Counted from the stretch's first letter, positions 35,504 to 45,617 are shown. The stretch: DNA of 61,499 nt from an uncultured Kiritimatiellota bacterium (GCA_934635225.1 CAKTYZ010000020.1:1-61499); one strand, 5' to 3'. Numbers and translations: made by a program. Notes: a model not told the origin generated them from the sequence alone.

Positions 35504-36892
35504 ATGAGGCAACTCGGAAAAGAATTGTGCGTCGGCGTTCTGTTGGCGGCGGGATTGCTGGGCATGGCGCCGACGGTCACGGTGACGGGCGTCACGCAGG
35601 ATGCCGCGAGTCGGCTGGTCACGGTCAGCTACGAGGTCAGCGAAGCGGCCATCGTCACGGTCGCCGTCTCGTCGGGTGGGCGAACGCTCGCCGCGCCGCG
35701 CGCCTGGGGCGACGTCAACGCGGCGGTGTCGGACGGTGCGCACTCGTTCTGCTGGTCTCCGACGGGCGTGGAGGCCGCGTCGGAGGCGTCCGTCGATTTT
35801 GCCGTCAGCGCATGGGATCTGGCGGATCCGCCGGACTACCTCGTCTGCGACCTCGACCTTGGAACGGTCGCCTACTACGTCACGACGAATGATGTGCCGG
35901 AGGGCGTCGGCTCCGACCTCTACCGCACGTCGAAGTTGCTGCTGCGGCGCATTCCGGCGGCGGGGCAGACGTTCAGCTGTCTCGGCAAGTATCCGATGCA
36001 GCTGTCGAAGGACTTCTGGCTGGGTGTCTTCGAGACGACGCAGGAGCAGTATCGCCGCGCCATGTCCGCAGAGCCCGGCGCATTCACCGAGGCGACGGCA
36101 TGGCCGACGCGCCCGGTCACGAGCGGACTTGAGGCGAACTTTCCGCAGCTCTTCCACAAGGCGTTGCGCGGCGACCCGACGTCGGCGACAGCCGTGCCGG
36201 ACGCGCCGATGTCCGCCTCGTTCTTCGGAAAGCTGCGATGCCTCTTCCCGTCCCTGCCGTTCGATCTGCCGACTGAGGCGCAATGGGACTTCGCCGCGCG
36301 TGCGGGTTCGTCGAGCCTTCTGCCGTCTGGCGTCGATTCGGCATTGGCGGTTGGACGTTTCGCCGCCAATGGCGGACTCCCGACAGGGTTGACACAGGTG
36401 GCCGCCTACCTCTGCGGCGACACGAACGGTACGGCACGCGTCGGCTCGTATCCGCCCAACGCCTATGGCCTTTACGACATGCTCGGCAACGTCTGGGAAT
36501 GGTGCCTTGACGGCTATGCGGCGGACATGGGGCTTTCTGATGCGCAGACCACGCAGACGGATTACGTCAATCGCACGATCCCCTCGAACCAACGGGTGCG
36601 GCGTGGCGGAGGCTGGCGCGATGAGTTGGGCGGACTGACGTATAACGGCTATCGGCTCTATTGGGACCGTGGCGTGGACAACACGGGCTTCCGTTGCGCG
36701 AGTGGCGGCATCACGGGCACGACGCGCCGTCCGGCGCAGATGGACACGAAGTCTCTGGCATCCCTTGCGGGCGTGGCCACGGTCGTCGATACGCCTGTCA
36801 CACCGCTCGAACGGCGCATCGGCACCGTTGCGCTCTCGTCGGCGATCGCGTTCCGCAGCACGCCGCCCGCCTTTCTTCTCATCATCCGCTAA
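35504..36892 (+). CDS. Exported FGE-sulfatase-like (SUMF1) domain protein, first of three
   Basis: The 462-residue protein has a signal peptide (about 1-22), an N-terminal beta domain of about 100 residues with VTVSYEVSEAAIVTVAV, and a formylglycine-generating-enzyme-like domain (about 165-410): GVFETTQEQYRRAM, LPTEAQWDFAARAG, YGLYDMLGNVWEWCLDGY, VRRGGGWRDE. The C terminus carries about 50 extra residues. The fold may act in sulfatase activation or, more often in such paralogues, as a non-catalytic C-type-lectin-like binder. No sulfatase gene is in the window. The three paralogues are close in layout but divergent in sequence. Confidence 0.83.
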   Translation: MRQLGKELCVGVLLAAGLLGMAPTVTVTGVTQDAASRLVTVSYEVSEAAIVTVAVSSGGRTLAAPRAWGDVNAAVSDGAHSFCWSPTGVEAASEASVDFAVSAWDLADPPDYLVCDLDLGTVAYYVTTNDVPEGVGSDLYRTSKLLLRRIPAAGQTFSCLGKYPMQLSKDFWLGVFETTQEQYRRAMSAEPGAFTEATAWPTRPVTSGLEANFPQLFHKALRGDPTSATAVPDAPMSASFFGKLRCLFPSLPFDLPTEAQWDFAARAGSSSLLPSGVDSALAVGRFAANGGLPTGLTQVAAYLCGDTNGTARVGSYPPNAYGLYDMLGNVWEWCLDGYAADMGLSDAQTTQTDYVNRTIPSNQRVRRGGGWRDELGGLTYNGYRLYWDRGVDNTGFRCASGGITGTTRRPAQMDTKSLASLAGVATVVDTPVTPLERRIGTVALSSAIAFRSTPPAFLLIIR

Positions 36893-36906
36893 TCTGGAGT
36901 CTGGTC

Positions 36907-38166
36907 ATGAATCGTCTTGCTAATCTGTCCGTTTTGTCAATTGGGTTGACGCTGGGCGTGGTACAGGCCGCTCCGCAGTTCTCGAATGTCGCGTGGACGC
37001 AGGATGTCGACACACGGCAGGTCACCTGCACCTACACGCTCACGGGTGACGCCGCGCTCGTCACGGCGGAGGTTCTCGTCGCGGGCGAACCGATTGACGG
37101 TGCGCATCTCGGCTACTTCATCGGCGACGTCAACCGCGTCATCGCGGTCGGCGAGAACCGTTGGCTCTCCTGGCGTCCTGACAAGGCCTGGTCGGGCGAT
37201 CCGCAGGATGTCACGCTGCGCCTGAAGGCGACGGCGTCGAAGGATGGCCCCGACTACCTGGTCGTTGACCTGTCCTCCGACCGCTTAGGCGACGTGCGGT
37301 ATTTCGCGTGTGCGGAAGCCCTGCCCTACGGCGGTCTCACGAACGACGTCTATCGCACGGACAAGCTCGTCCTGCGGCGCATTCCGGCGGCGGGCGTCGT
37401 CTGGAACATGGGCTCGCCCTCAACCGAAGCCGGGCGTGTGGCCGAAGAGGTTCAGCACCGTGTCGTGCTGACGAAGGACTACTGGATGGCCGTCTTCGAG
37501 ACGACACAGGCGCAGTATGCGCACCTCACCGGAAAGAATCCGACCTATTCGGCAAATGTCGATCCGCTCAAGCCGGTGGACAACGTGTTCGGCAGCATCC
37601 GCGACAAGGACGCCGCGACGGCGGCGAACGAGACCGTTGCCGAGGGCGCGTTCCGCACGGCGGCGCCGGTCGAGGGCTCGTTCCTCGGCATTCTGCGCGC
37701 GAAGACGGGGCTGGACTTCGACCTCCCGACCGAGGCGCAGTGGGAGTTCGCTTGCCGCGCCGGCACGACGAGCGCCTACAACAACGGCAACGACAAGCTT
37801 CCCGTCGCGGACGTCGGGAGCTTCAAGGACTTCAACGGCTACACGACGGATGACGCGTCGGGCGCGAGCCTCCTGCGGGTCGGTTCGCGCGAGCCGAACG
37901 CCTGGGGGCTTTACGACTTGCACGGCAACGTCTACGAATGGTGCCGCGATTCCTATGTTGCGGCGAACTACGGCTTCGCGTCGCTGGAAGGGGTCTTGGT
38001 CGATCCGCTCTGCACGGCAGAGGCCGAGTCGAACTATCGTGTCCGTCGCGGGGGGTCCTATCGTGGCCTGGCGTCGGAGGGGCGTAGCGCAAGCCGCTAT
38101 TACTGGAACAGGTTTTTTCAGGGTACGGGTTTCCGCGTGATCTGCACCGGGGCCGTTCAGAAGTGA
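36907..38166 (+). CDS. Exported FGE-sulfatase-like domain protein, second of three
   Basis: The 419-residue protein repeats the layout of its neighbour: signal peptide (about 1-21), beta domain of about 95 residues (WTQDVDTRQVTCTYTLTGDAALVTAEV), linker LYRTDKLVLRRIPAAG-like, and FGE-like domain with VFETTQAQYAHLTG, DFDLPTEAQWEFACRAGT, YDLHGNVYEWCRDSY and VRRGGSYRG. A GGAGTCTGGTC site precedes the ATG at 36907, 14 nt after the first paralogue's stop. Confidence 0.85.
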   Translation: MNRLANLSVLSIGLTLGVVQAAPQFSNVAWTQDVDTRQVTCTYTLTGDAALVTAEVLVAGEPIDGAHLGYFIGDVNRVIAVGENRWLSWRPDKAWSGDPQDVTLRLKATASKDGPDYLVVDLSSDRLGDVRYFACAEALPYGGLTNDVYRTDKLVLRRIPAAGVVWNMGSPSTEAGRVAEEVQHRVVLTKDYWMAVFETTQAQYAHLTGKNPTYSANVDPLKPVDNVFGSIRDKDAATAANETVAEGAFRTAAPVEGSFLGILRAKTGLDFDLPTEAQWEFACRAGTTSAYNNGNDKLPVADVGSFKDFNGYTTDDASGASLLRVGSREPNAWGLYDLHGNVYEWCRDSYVAANYGFASLEGVLVDPLCTAEAESNYRVRRGGSYRGLASEGRSASRYYWNRFFQGTGFRVICTGAVQK

Positions 38167-38182
38167 AAACAGGAGGTCTGTC

Positions 38183-39439
38183 ATGAAGAAGAAAGTCCTT
38201 TCCATCTTGAGCTCGGTTGCGGTCTGCGGCGCGTCCGTCGCGTCCGTCCCTGAAATCGCCAATGTCATGCTCTCGCAGGATCGCGGCCGGCGGGTCACGG
38301 TCACATATGACCTGTCGGGAGGCTTGGCAGCCGTGACGATGGACGTTCTGACGAACGGCGTTTCGATTGGGTACGCGCACTTTGCCAATGCGCAAGGCGA
38401 CGTCGGGGCCTACGTGGCGCCGGGCACGGGCAAAAGCATCGTCTGGAATCCGCTGTCCAGCTGGCCGGGTGTCCGCGCTCCTGAGCTGTCCGTCCGCCTG
38501 ACGGCGCGTGCGGCGAACGTGCCGCCGGACTACCTGACGGTGGATCTCGCGGGCGAGACGCGCGGCGTCGTGCGGCTTTACGTTTCGACGAACGACCTGC
38601 CGGAAGGCATTGGCTCCGACCTCTACCGCACGTCGAAGCTGCTGCGGCGCATTCCGGCGGCGCACCGCCTGTGGGACATGGGCACGGACGGCGACACGGT
38701 CGCGCCGCGTCATCCGGTGGCGCTGCAGAACGACTACTGGATCGGCGTCTTCGAGGTGACGCAGGAACAGTGGCGGCACGTGATGGGAGACTACAAGGGC
38801 TACTTCATGGTTGACCGTGCGACGCGCCCGGTCGAGTCGGCCTCCTACTTCGAGGTGCGCGCGAACGCAAACGACAGGATGGCGCATTTTGCGCCGGGCG
38901 CGCCGTTTGAGGGCTCGTTCATGGGCCGGTTGCGCCAGGTCGCGGCGCTGGACTTCGACTTGCCGACCGAAGCGCAGTGGGAATATGCCTGCCGCGCGGG
39001 AACGGCCACGCGCTACTGCAACGGCACGGACGACGTTCAGCCCGAAGCGGTTCTCGGGCGCGCGGGCAGCGGTTCGTCGCCCGCGCCGGAAACCGCGCCG
39101 GCGGAAGGCGGCACGCAGCGCGTGGGCTCGCTTGCGCCGAACGGCTTTGGCCTCTACGACATGTACGGCAACGTCTCCGAGTGGTGCGTTGACTGCTATC
39201 ACGAGGTCAACTACGGACAGGCGCGCACGGCGGGCGAGGCGATTGACCCGTGCAACTGGGCGAACCCGATGACCGAGGCGGGCGACGCGAACAAGAACAA
39301 CACCTACATCCGGCGTGGTGGCGGCTGGCGGGACGCGGCGGCCTATGGGACGAGTGCGGCACGCTGGTACTGGAACAGCGGCGTCAACAGCGTCGGCTTC
39401 CGCGTGATGTGCCACGGGCCCGTGGCGACGCAGGACTGA
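38183..39439 (+). CDS. Exported FGE-sulfatase-like domain protein, third of three
   Basis: The 418-residue protein again has a signal peptide (about 1-22), a beta domain (IANVMLSQDRGRRVTVTYDLSGG) and an FGE-like domain with GVFEVTQEQWRHVMGDY, DLPTEAQWEYACRAGTATRYCNG, YDMYGNVSEWCVDCY and RRGGGWRDAAAYGTSAARWYWN. It shares the LYRTSKLLRRIPAA linker with the first. AGGAGG precedes its ATG. The next gene, a giant glycoside hydrolase fusion, starts 14 nt downstream. Confidence 0.85.
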   Translation: MKKKVLSILSSVAVCGASVASVPEIANVMLSQDRGRRVTVTYDLSGGLAAVTMDVLTNGVSIGYAHFANAQGDVGAYVAPGTGKSIVWNPLSSWPGVRAPELSVRLTARAANVPPDYLTVDLAGETRGVVRLYVSTNDLPEGIGSDLYRTSKLLRRIPAAHRLWDMGTDGDTVAPRHPVALQNDYWIGVFEVTQEQWRHVMGDYKGYFMVDRATRPVESASYFEVRANANDRMAHFAPGAPFEGSFMGRLRQVAALDFDLPTEAQWEYACRAGTATRYCNGTDDVQPEAVLGRAGSGSSPAPETAPAEGGTQRVGSLAPNGFGLYDMYGNVSEWCVDCYHEVNYGQARTAGEAIDPCNWANPMTEAGDANKNNTYIRRGGGWRDAAAYGTSAARWYWNSGVNSVGFRVMCHGPVATQD

Positions 39440-39453
39440 ACGAAAGGGACGGC

Positions 39454-42400
39454 ATGGATTGGCGATGGACGGTTGGCGGTCTGGTGGCGATGCTCGGCGG
39501 CGTGGCGGGAGCCGTGTCGTTCGGGGACGCCCGGCTGGAGATTTCGTTTGACGATCGCACGGGCGCGGTGACGTATGCGGCGGACGGCGCGGTGCGCCTT
39601 GTGCCGGATCCGGCGGTGCCGCGCGTCGTGGCGGTCGGCGAAGGCGGGCCGGACGGCTTCGACGCCCGGACCGAGCCGGAGCGCTTTGAAGGCGTCGTGC
39701 AGGAACCCGACGGGACGCTTACGGCGACCTACGTGACGGGAGACTGGCGTGTGCGGGTACATCATGTTCTTTTGCCCGACAAGCGGATGGTGCGCCGGTG
39801 GCTGACCTTCGAGACGACGGCGACGGACAAGCGGAAGTTCAACGGCGTGACGCTCGCGGCGGGCAAGGTCGTCTGCGCGACGCCGAAGGGCGGCTACTTC
39901 CTGCCGTGTTCCTATCCGCCGCGCCGTTACGCGCAGGGCGATTTCCAAGCGGGAAGATATCGTACGGCCTACGGCTGGACGGTCGCCCCGGTGGTCGGCG
40001 ACAACGGCACGGGGCTGAACGTGGCCCATTGCCTCGACACGCTCCAGCCCTATTCTGACTCCGCGAAGACGCACGTGACGGAACGGGCCGACGGGTTCCG
40101 CCTCAGCACGTCGTTTTACGCGCGCGGCTATGCGCATCCGGGCCAGCCCCAGCAGGTCGGAGACGACTGGCTCGTCTTCGGGAAGGGAACGGACGAGGAC
40201 GCCCTGCTCGCCCTGCACGACTGGTATCGCACGGTCGGGCGTGTGCCGCCGGCAGACCGTCCCGAAAGTCGGATGCGGCGGCAAGTCGTTTACTCGAACC
40301 ATCCGCGCGGAAAGGCCGAATTTGACGCGTCGGACGCGGGCGGCTTCAACGCCGCGCAGGGTTATCTGCCGTTCATCCGGGCACTGGGCGCGAAGACGAT
40401 CTGGATGCGGCCCGTTACGTGGCCGGGGCCTTATGTGCCGGACGACCTCTACCGCCTGATGGACGGCATCGGGACGGAAGACGATCTCCGCGCCTATGTC
40501 CGTGCGGCGCACGCTCAGGGACTGGAGGTCTGGGGCGATGCCGTGCCGCACGGGGGGAACTCGAACGGCCCGCGCACGAAGGCGCACCCGGAGTTCGTCT
40601 GCAAGCGCGAGGACGGACGCGACCAGGACACGTTCTGGGCCTACGACTTCAACTGGCCGACATGGATTTCGACCTTTGGTGACTGGATCGAGTGGGCGAC
40701 GCGGCGGTTCGAGCTGGACGGCTGGCGGATGGACGTGCCGGGCGGGTCGCGCTTCCCGAACTGGAATCCGGCGGCGCCGTATGCGCGCGCCAGCTACGCG
40801 CAGCGGCAGGGCGGCATCGCGCAGCAGCGGTCGATCCGCGCCGCCGCGCGGCGGGCGAACCCGAACGCCGTCACGCTGGGCGAGGAGAACGAAAGCCTGT
40901 GGAGCGCCGTGACCGACGCCATCTACGACCAGCTTCTCTGCCACGTCCATTTCCACGACTTCCGCGAGCGCGACGCGGCCTCCGTCGTCCGCGACCTGCG
41001 GCGTTGGCTGCACGAGCAGAAGTTCGCCTACATGCCGGGGACGAACTGGATGCGCTATCCCGAAAGCCACGACTCGATGATGGCTGAAAACCTGTGGGGG
41101 CGCTCCTGCACGACGGCGCTGATGGCGCTGTGCGCGTGGATCGACGGTTTCCCGCTCGTCTACGAGCAGGGTGAAGAGGGCGCGTTTGAGACGTACCGTC
41201 GCATCTTCGCGATCCGCGCGGCCGTGCCGGAGCTGACGGCCGGCGACGCCGACTATCTGTCCTATCCGTCCGCGCCGGGCGTCTTCGCCTGTGTGCGGAC
41301 GCTGCCCGACACGGCGTCGGTCGTGCTGATCAACTTCAACGATCATCCGGCGGACGGTCTGCCGCCGTTTGGCTACACGGTGTGCCGTCTGAAGGGTGCG
41401 CCTGTCGAGAGCCTGCTGAAAGAGACGAAGCCCTATCTCCCCACGCGGACAGGTCCGGTGGCGTGTTCGCCGGCGCCCGGCGGCGTGCCGCTTGTCGGCG
41501 GCGCGGTGGCCGAGTTGCGCGATCTCACGAACGGCGTCGTGCGCGCACCGTATGCGCTCGCGTGCCTGCCGACGGCGGACGGCCTTCGGCTGTCGGTGTC
41601 CGACTGGGCGGGGCTCGACCCGTCCAAGGTGCGCCTGACGATCCGCTTCGCCGGAACCGAACGCTGGTTCGCCCATGCGGCGGAAGGGAGTTTCGAGAGT
41701 CCGTATTACGTCTGGCATCCCGACCGGGATCTCGTCTGGGCATGGGGACGTGGACACCAGCGCGTCGAGACGGCGGTGCGCTGGTCGAGCGCGTCGCATC
41801 CGTTCGGCTTCGGCCGGCGGCATGCGGAAGTCGGCTCGGTCGCGGGCGATACGGCGGTCGCGGTTTCGGGATTCGCGGAAGGTGCCCTGGTCGAGCTGCG
41901 GGATCGGCTCGGCGGCGAACGCGGACTGGCGGTGACGCTGTCCGCCAAGGCGGCGAAGGATTTCACCTGCCTCGTCTCGACGGGACCGGCGGACGCGGCG
42001 TGCGCGAATCGCGGCGTCGGGACGGGCGATGCGCGGTTGCGCGTTTCGGCGGGCGGCTGGACGTATGAGGACGGGAAGCTGAAAGTCCGCCTCTACAACA
42101 GCGGGGCAATCGCCGGCGTCTGGACGCGTGACGCGGACGGCGCGTGGCGGGAGGAGATCGGGCTGTCGGGCTATCGCGGCACCAAGACGACCGAGCACCG
42201 TCCGACGCTTGGGTGGCGGCTGCGCGACGAGAACGTGTCCGAACAGTCCTACGACTGCTATGGCACGACCGTCCTCACGCATGGCTCGAACGACACGCTG
42301 CGCCTGTCGTTCCGGAATGTCCGCCCGAAGCTCTTCGGGAAGCGCTACCTGACGAGCGACATCGAGATGGCCGTTGACTACGTGTTCGGACGCGACACGG

Positions 42401-44193
42401 GCGCGTTCCGCACAGAAACCTATTTCCGCCTTGCGCGGGGTGCGCTCGACAAGGCGAACGGCATCTGGGAATACCGCCTGCGCCGTCCGCCGGGCGTGCA
42501 CGGCACCGTCGGCGACTTCCGCTTCACGGGCAAGTGTCCGGTGCGCACGGTGACGGACGACGGCACGATTCGCTGGATATACCACGATGCCGAAACGCCC
42601 GACTTCACGGCGCCGCCCGACTGGATTCACCGCATCGGCTGGACGTTCCGCGCGGCGGAGCCGGAGCTGCCGTTCGTCGATCTGACGCGGTCCGCGTCCG
42701 TGATGGTTGACGGCGAGGAGGCGGGCGATGCGGTGACGGTCGCCGCTGACGGACAGGTCACGATCCGTTCGGAGAAGTCGCTGTCGTGGGTGCGGCTCAC
42801 GTGGCCGGCGCGGTTTGCGGCGGGCACGAAGGTGTTCGGCGGCGAGTTCGAGCGCACCTACGGCGACAGCGCGTGGCAGACGTTGGGCGATGCAAGGGAC
42901 GTGCCGCCGCGCGGCGGGGCGAGGCCCTGGTATTTCCTGACGACGGACGGACGTCGCACGGACGGCTACGGGCTGATGGTTCAGCCGAATGTCCTGGCGG
43001 CGTGGCATGTGGAGACCAACCGCGTCGAGCTCGTGCTGGACTGTCGTGCCGGTGCGCGTCCCGTGCACCTGGGCGGTCGGACACTGAACGCCTGTCGGCT
43101 CGTCTCGCGCCGGGGGACGGACGGCGAACGTCCCTTTGTCGCCGGTCGGGCGTTCTGCAGCCTGATGTGCCCGGCGCCTCGGTTGCCGAAGGAGCCCGTC
43201 TACGGCTACAACGACTGGTATTGCGCCTATGGAAAGAACACGGCGACGAACTTCCTCGCCGATGCCGCGTTCATCTGTTCGCTGGTCAAGGGCGAGAAGG
43301 TGCGTCCGTTCGTCGTGGTGGATGACGGCTGGCAGGCGAACGAGTCGGTGCACAGCCCCGTGCCGGCGGGAACGCGGTGGGCGGGCGTCAACGTCCGCTG
43401 GGGAATGCCGATGGATGAAGTCGCGCGTCGCGTGAAGGCCTTGGGAGCGCGGCCGGGGCTGTGGTACCGTCCGTTCCTGCCGGATGCCGGGGATGTGAAG
43501 GGTGCCGTTCCGATCGACCCGACGGATGCGGCCTTGCCGGTGCGCATCCGCACGGAGATGCGACGTTTCGTCGACTGGGGGTTCGAGCTCGTCAAGATCG
43601 ACTTCATCACTGACGACTGGTGCCGATGCTGGGGAAACAGGTTCGGCGATTCGCCGGTCGTTCGTCCGTTGCCGGTCTGGCGCGACGAGACACGAACGAC
43701 CGCCGAAGTCGTGAAGGGGCTGTATGCGGCGATGCGCGAAGGCGCGGGCGAGGACGCGCTGATCATCGGATGCAATGCGCTTGACCATCTGGCGGCGGGG
43801 CTTTTCGAGCTGCAGCGCACGGGCGATGACACGAGCGGCATGGACTGGGACCGCACGCGGCGCATGGGACCCAACACGCTCGGCATGCGGGCGATTCACG
43901 ACCGCACGTTCTATGCCGTCGACGGCGATTGCTTTGGGCTTGTGAACGCGGGCGACGTGCCGGCGCACCTCAATCTCCAGTGGCTCGACCTGCTCGCGCG
44001 GTCGGGGACGGCGCTCTTCGTGTCGTGGAAGCGGCAACTCTCGACGCCGCAGTATGCGGAAGCTCTTGAAAGAGCCCTGCGCCGCGCGGCGCGCGTCCAG
44101 CCGACTGGCGAGCCGCTGGACTGGCTGGACACGCCGCGTCCGCAGCGCTGGGACTTCGGTGGCGAACGGGTTTCCTACGATTGGGAAGAGTAG
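39454..44193 (+). CDS. Giant exported GH13-like plus GH36-like glycoside hydrolase fusion
   Basis: The 1579-residue protein has a signal peptide (about 1-22), an N-terminal beta domain (about 25-265), and a GH13-like barrel (about 270-650) with WGDAVPHG, GWRMDVPGG (nucleophile Asp near 425), LGEENESLW (acid/base Glu near 475) and YPESHDSMM. A beta-rich middle follows. The C-terminal third (about 1245-1579) is a GH36/GH27-like barrel: YGYNDWYCAYG, VVVDDGWQAN, ARPGLWYRPF, FELVKIDFITDDW (nucleophile Asp near 1381) and TGDDTSGMDW. Two alpha-acting catalytic centres in one secreted chain suggest attack on an alpha-linked galactose/glucose glycan. GAAAGGGA precedes the ATG. Confidence 0.8.
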   Translation: MDWRWTVGGLVAMLGGVAGAVSFGDARLEISFDDRTGAVTYAADGAVRLVPDPAVPRVVAVGEGGPDGFDARTEPERFEGVVQEPDGTLTATYVTGDWRVRVHHVLLPDKRMVRRWLTFETTATDKRKFNGVTLAAGKVVCATPKGGYFLPCSYPPRRYAQGDFQAGRYRTAYGWTVAPVVGDNGTGLNVAHCLDTLQPYSDSAKTHVTERADGFRLSTSFYARGYAHPGQPQQVGDDWLVFGKGTDEDALLALHDWYRTVGRVPPADRPESRMRRQVVYSNHPRGKAEFDASDAGGFNAAQGYLPFIRALGAKTIWMRPVTWPGPYVPDDLYRLMDGIGTEDDLRAYVRAAHAQGLEVWGDAVPHGGNSNGPRTKAHPEFVCKREDGRDQDTFWAYDFNWPTWISTFGDWIEWATRRFELDGWRMDVPGGSRFPNWNPAAPYARASYAQRQGGIAQQRSIRAAARRANPNAVTLGEENESLWSAVTDAIYDQLLCHVHFHDFRERDAASVVRDLRRWLHEQKFAYMPGTNWMRYPESHDSMMAENLWGRSCTTALMALCAWIDGFPLVYEQGEEGAFETYRRIFAIRAAVPELTAGDADYLSYPSAPGVFACVRTLPDTASVVLINFNDHPADGLPPFGYTVCRLKGAPVESLLKETKPYLPTRTGPVACSPAPGGVPLVGGAVAELRDLTNGVVRAPYALACLPTADGLRLSVSDWAGLDPSKVRLTIRFAGTERWFAHAAEGSFESPYYVWHPDRDLVWAWGRGHQRVETAVRWSSASHPFGFGRRHAEVGSVAGDTAVAVSGFAEGALVELRDRLGGERGLAVTLSAKAAKDFTCLVSTGPADAACANRGVGTGDARLRVSAGGWTYEDGKLKVRLYNSGAIAGVWTRDADGAWREEIGLSGYRGTKTTEHRPTLGWRLRDENVSEQSYDCYGTTVLTHGSNDTLRLSFRNVRPKLFGKRYLTSDIEMAVDYVFGRDTGAFRTETYFRLARGALDKANGIWEYRLRRPPGVHGTVGDFRFTGKCPVRTVTDDGTIRWIYHDAETPDFTAPPDWIHRIGWTFRAAEPELPFVDLTRSASVMVDGEEAGDAVTVAADGQVTIRSEKSLSWVRLTWPARFAAGTKVFGGEFERTYGDSAWQTLGDARDVPPRGGARPWYFLTTDGRRTDGYGLMVQPNVLAAWHVETNRVELVLDCRAGARPVHLGGRTLNACRLVSRRGTDGERPFVAGRAFCSLMCPAPRLPKEPVYGYNDWYCAYGKNTATNFLADAAFICSLVKGEKVRPFVVVDDGWQANESVHSPVPAGTRWAGVNVRWGMPMDEVARRVKALGARPGLWYRPFLPDAGDVKGAVPIDPTDAALPVRIRTEMRRFVDWGFELVKIDFITDDWCRCWGNRFGDSPVVRPLPVWRDETRTTAEVVKGLYAAMREGAGEDALIIGCNALDHLAAGLFELQRTGDDTSGMDWDRTRRMGPNTLGMRAIHDRTFYAVDGDCFGLVNAGDVPAHLNLQWLDLLARSGTALFVSWKRQLSTPQYAEALERALRRAARVQPTGEPLDWLDTPRPQRWDFGGERVSYDWEE

Positions 44194-44213
44194 AGGACGG
44201 TAGAGGTTTCGGC

Positions 44214-45617
44214 ATGACGAGCAGGCGTGAGTTCATTGCGGGATGCGTGTCGGCGGCTTTCGTCGGTGGCGCGGGCGGGAGAGACCATGTGCGCCCTTGT
44301 CCCGGGGCCTATTACGAAAGCTATTTGGAGGAGATGGCTGCGCGTATCCGCGCAAATGCGGCGACGTGTGACGTGGGGTTCTGGTTCCTAACAGATCCGC
44401 ACGTAAAGACGAACCATCGCCAGTCGGGCGTCGTCTGCGCAGACCTGATTGGTCGCACGGGAATTCGTCGTGTCCTCTGCGGCGGCGATCTGGTCGAGGC
44501 GTTCGGGAAGGGCTATCCGACGGACAGGGATGCCGTGGACTTTGCGATTGGCACCTTTCGCGAACAGTGGGTCAAGCCCCTGTGCGCGGCGGACGGTATG
44601 CTCTACTGTGCGAAAGGCAACCACGACTTTACCGTCAGACATTCCATGGACACGGCGGACGGACTGCGAGGTTTCACCTATTCGGGCGCAGAGGCCCGGC
44701 ACCACATCGTCGAATCCTGGACGGAGACGGACGTCACGACCAACGCGAGCGATCCGAGCGGATGCTACTACTTCTTTGACGATGCGAATGCGAAGATCCG
44801 CTTCATCGTGGCCGACACGACCGATTCCGAGCGGGCGGGCGACGTCGCCTGGGGTGTCGCGTACGGGGTGCACGACACGCAGCTTGCGTGGCTGGCTGAG
44901 ACGGCTTTCGGGACGCTTCCGGTGGGCTATGACGTTGTCGTGATGCATCACATCCCGGTTGTCGGCGTTGTCGGTTCGGAGGGTGACGTTCAGAACTTCG
45001 CGAATCTCCGGGACCTTCTGGAGGGCTACCAGAAAAGGGCGGTCGTTCGAATCGGAGGGCGCGTCTTTGACTTCTCGCGGGCGCAGGGACGGATCCTGCT
45101 TGATCTCACGGGACACATGCATGCCGAGCGGCAGACGTTCCAGAGCGGCATCCTGCACGTCACCGAGCCCTGTGACGCGGCCTATTTCGACTATATTCTC
45201 GGCTCGGCCCCGTGGTGCGGAAACCTGCCGGAAAAGAAGGGCAGGACGGTCTACGAGCAGACGTTCGATGCCGTGCAGATTGCGAAAAGTCGAAAGTATG
45301 TCCGTTTCACGCGCGTCGGCGGCGGACAGGATCGTGTGATCCACTTGGAGCCACGTGTCATCCGAGTGGGGGAGACGCTGCGGTTCGAGCCGTCGTTCTT
45401 TGGCGGCGACACGACATTTGCCTGTTACAACGGGGACAGAATCGGCTTTCGCCCCAATCCGGGGAACCGCTGGAATCCGTTTGTCGTCTACGGTACGGAC
45501 TTCGCGGAAATCTCTGCGACGGGGGTTCTCAAGGCCCGCAAGCCGGGACCGGTCATGGCGCTGGCGATGGACGCGCACCTGAACAAGGAGATCTTTCCCG
45601 TCACGGTCGTCGCGTAG
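44214..45617 (+). CDS. Tat-exported calcineurin-like metallophosphoesterase
   Basis: The 467-residue protein starts with MTSRREFIAGCVSAAFVGG, a Tat signal. The phosphoesterase motifs are in order: FLTDPHVKT (D-x-H, about residue 58), GGDLVE, GNHDF, MHHIP and, after a gap, GHMHAER. They bind two metal ions and hydrolyse phosphomonoesters or diesters. A C-terminal beta region (about 370-467) follows. The gene is 20 nt after the giant hydrolase, so it likely closes the sigma/FecR operon. Tat export fits a metal-loaded enzyme. The natural substrate is unknown. Confidence 0.85.
   Translation: MTSRREFIAGCVSAAFVGGAGGRDHVRPCPGAYYESYLEEMAARIRANAATCDVGFWFLTDPHVKTNHRQSGVVCADLIGRTGIRRVLCGGDLVEAFGKGYPTDRDAVDFAIGTFREQWVKPLCAADGMLYCAKGNHDFTVRHSMDTADGLRGFTYSGAEARHHIVESWTETDVTTNASDPSGCYYFFDDANAKIRFIVADTTDSERAGDVAWGVAYGVHDTQLAWLAETAFGTLPVGYDVVVMHHIPVVGVVGSEGDVQNFANLRDLLEGYQKRAVVRIGGRVFDFSRAQGRILLDLTGHMHAERQTFQSGILHVTEPCDAAYFDYILGSAPWCGNLPEKKGRTVYEQTFDAVQIAKSRKYVRFTRVGGGQDRVIHLEPRVIRVGETLRFEPSFFGGDTTFACYNGDRIGFRPNPGNRWNPFVVYGTDFAEISATGVLKARKPGPVMALAMDAHLNKEIFPVTVVA

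Noticed and set aside
35504..39439. Three FGE-like genes as one frameshifted gene
   Set aside because: Each has its own signal peptide, ribosome-binding site and full domain.
39343..44037. Minus-strand open frame of 1564 codons opposite the giant hydrolase
   Set aside because: Same GC effect. The plus strand shows catalytic motifs, signal peptide and ribosome-binding site; the minus frame has none.
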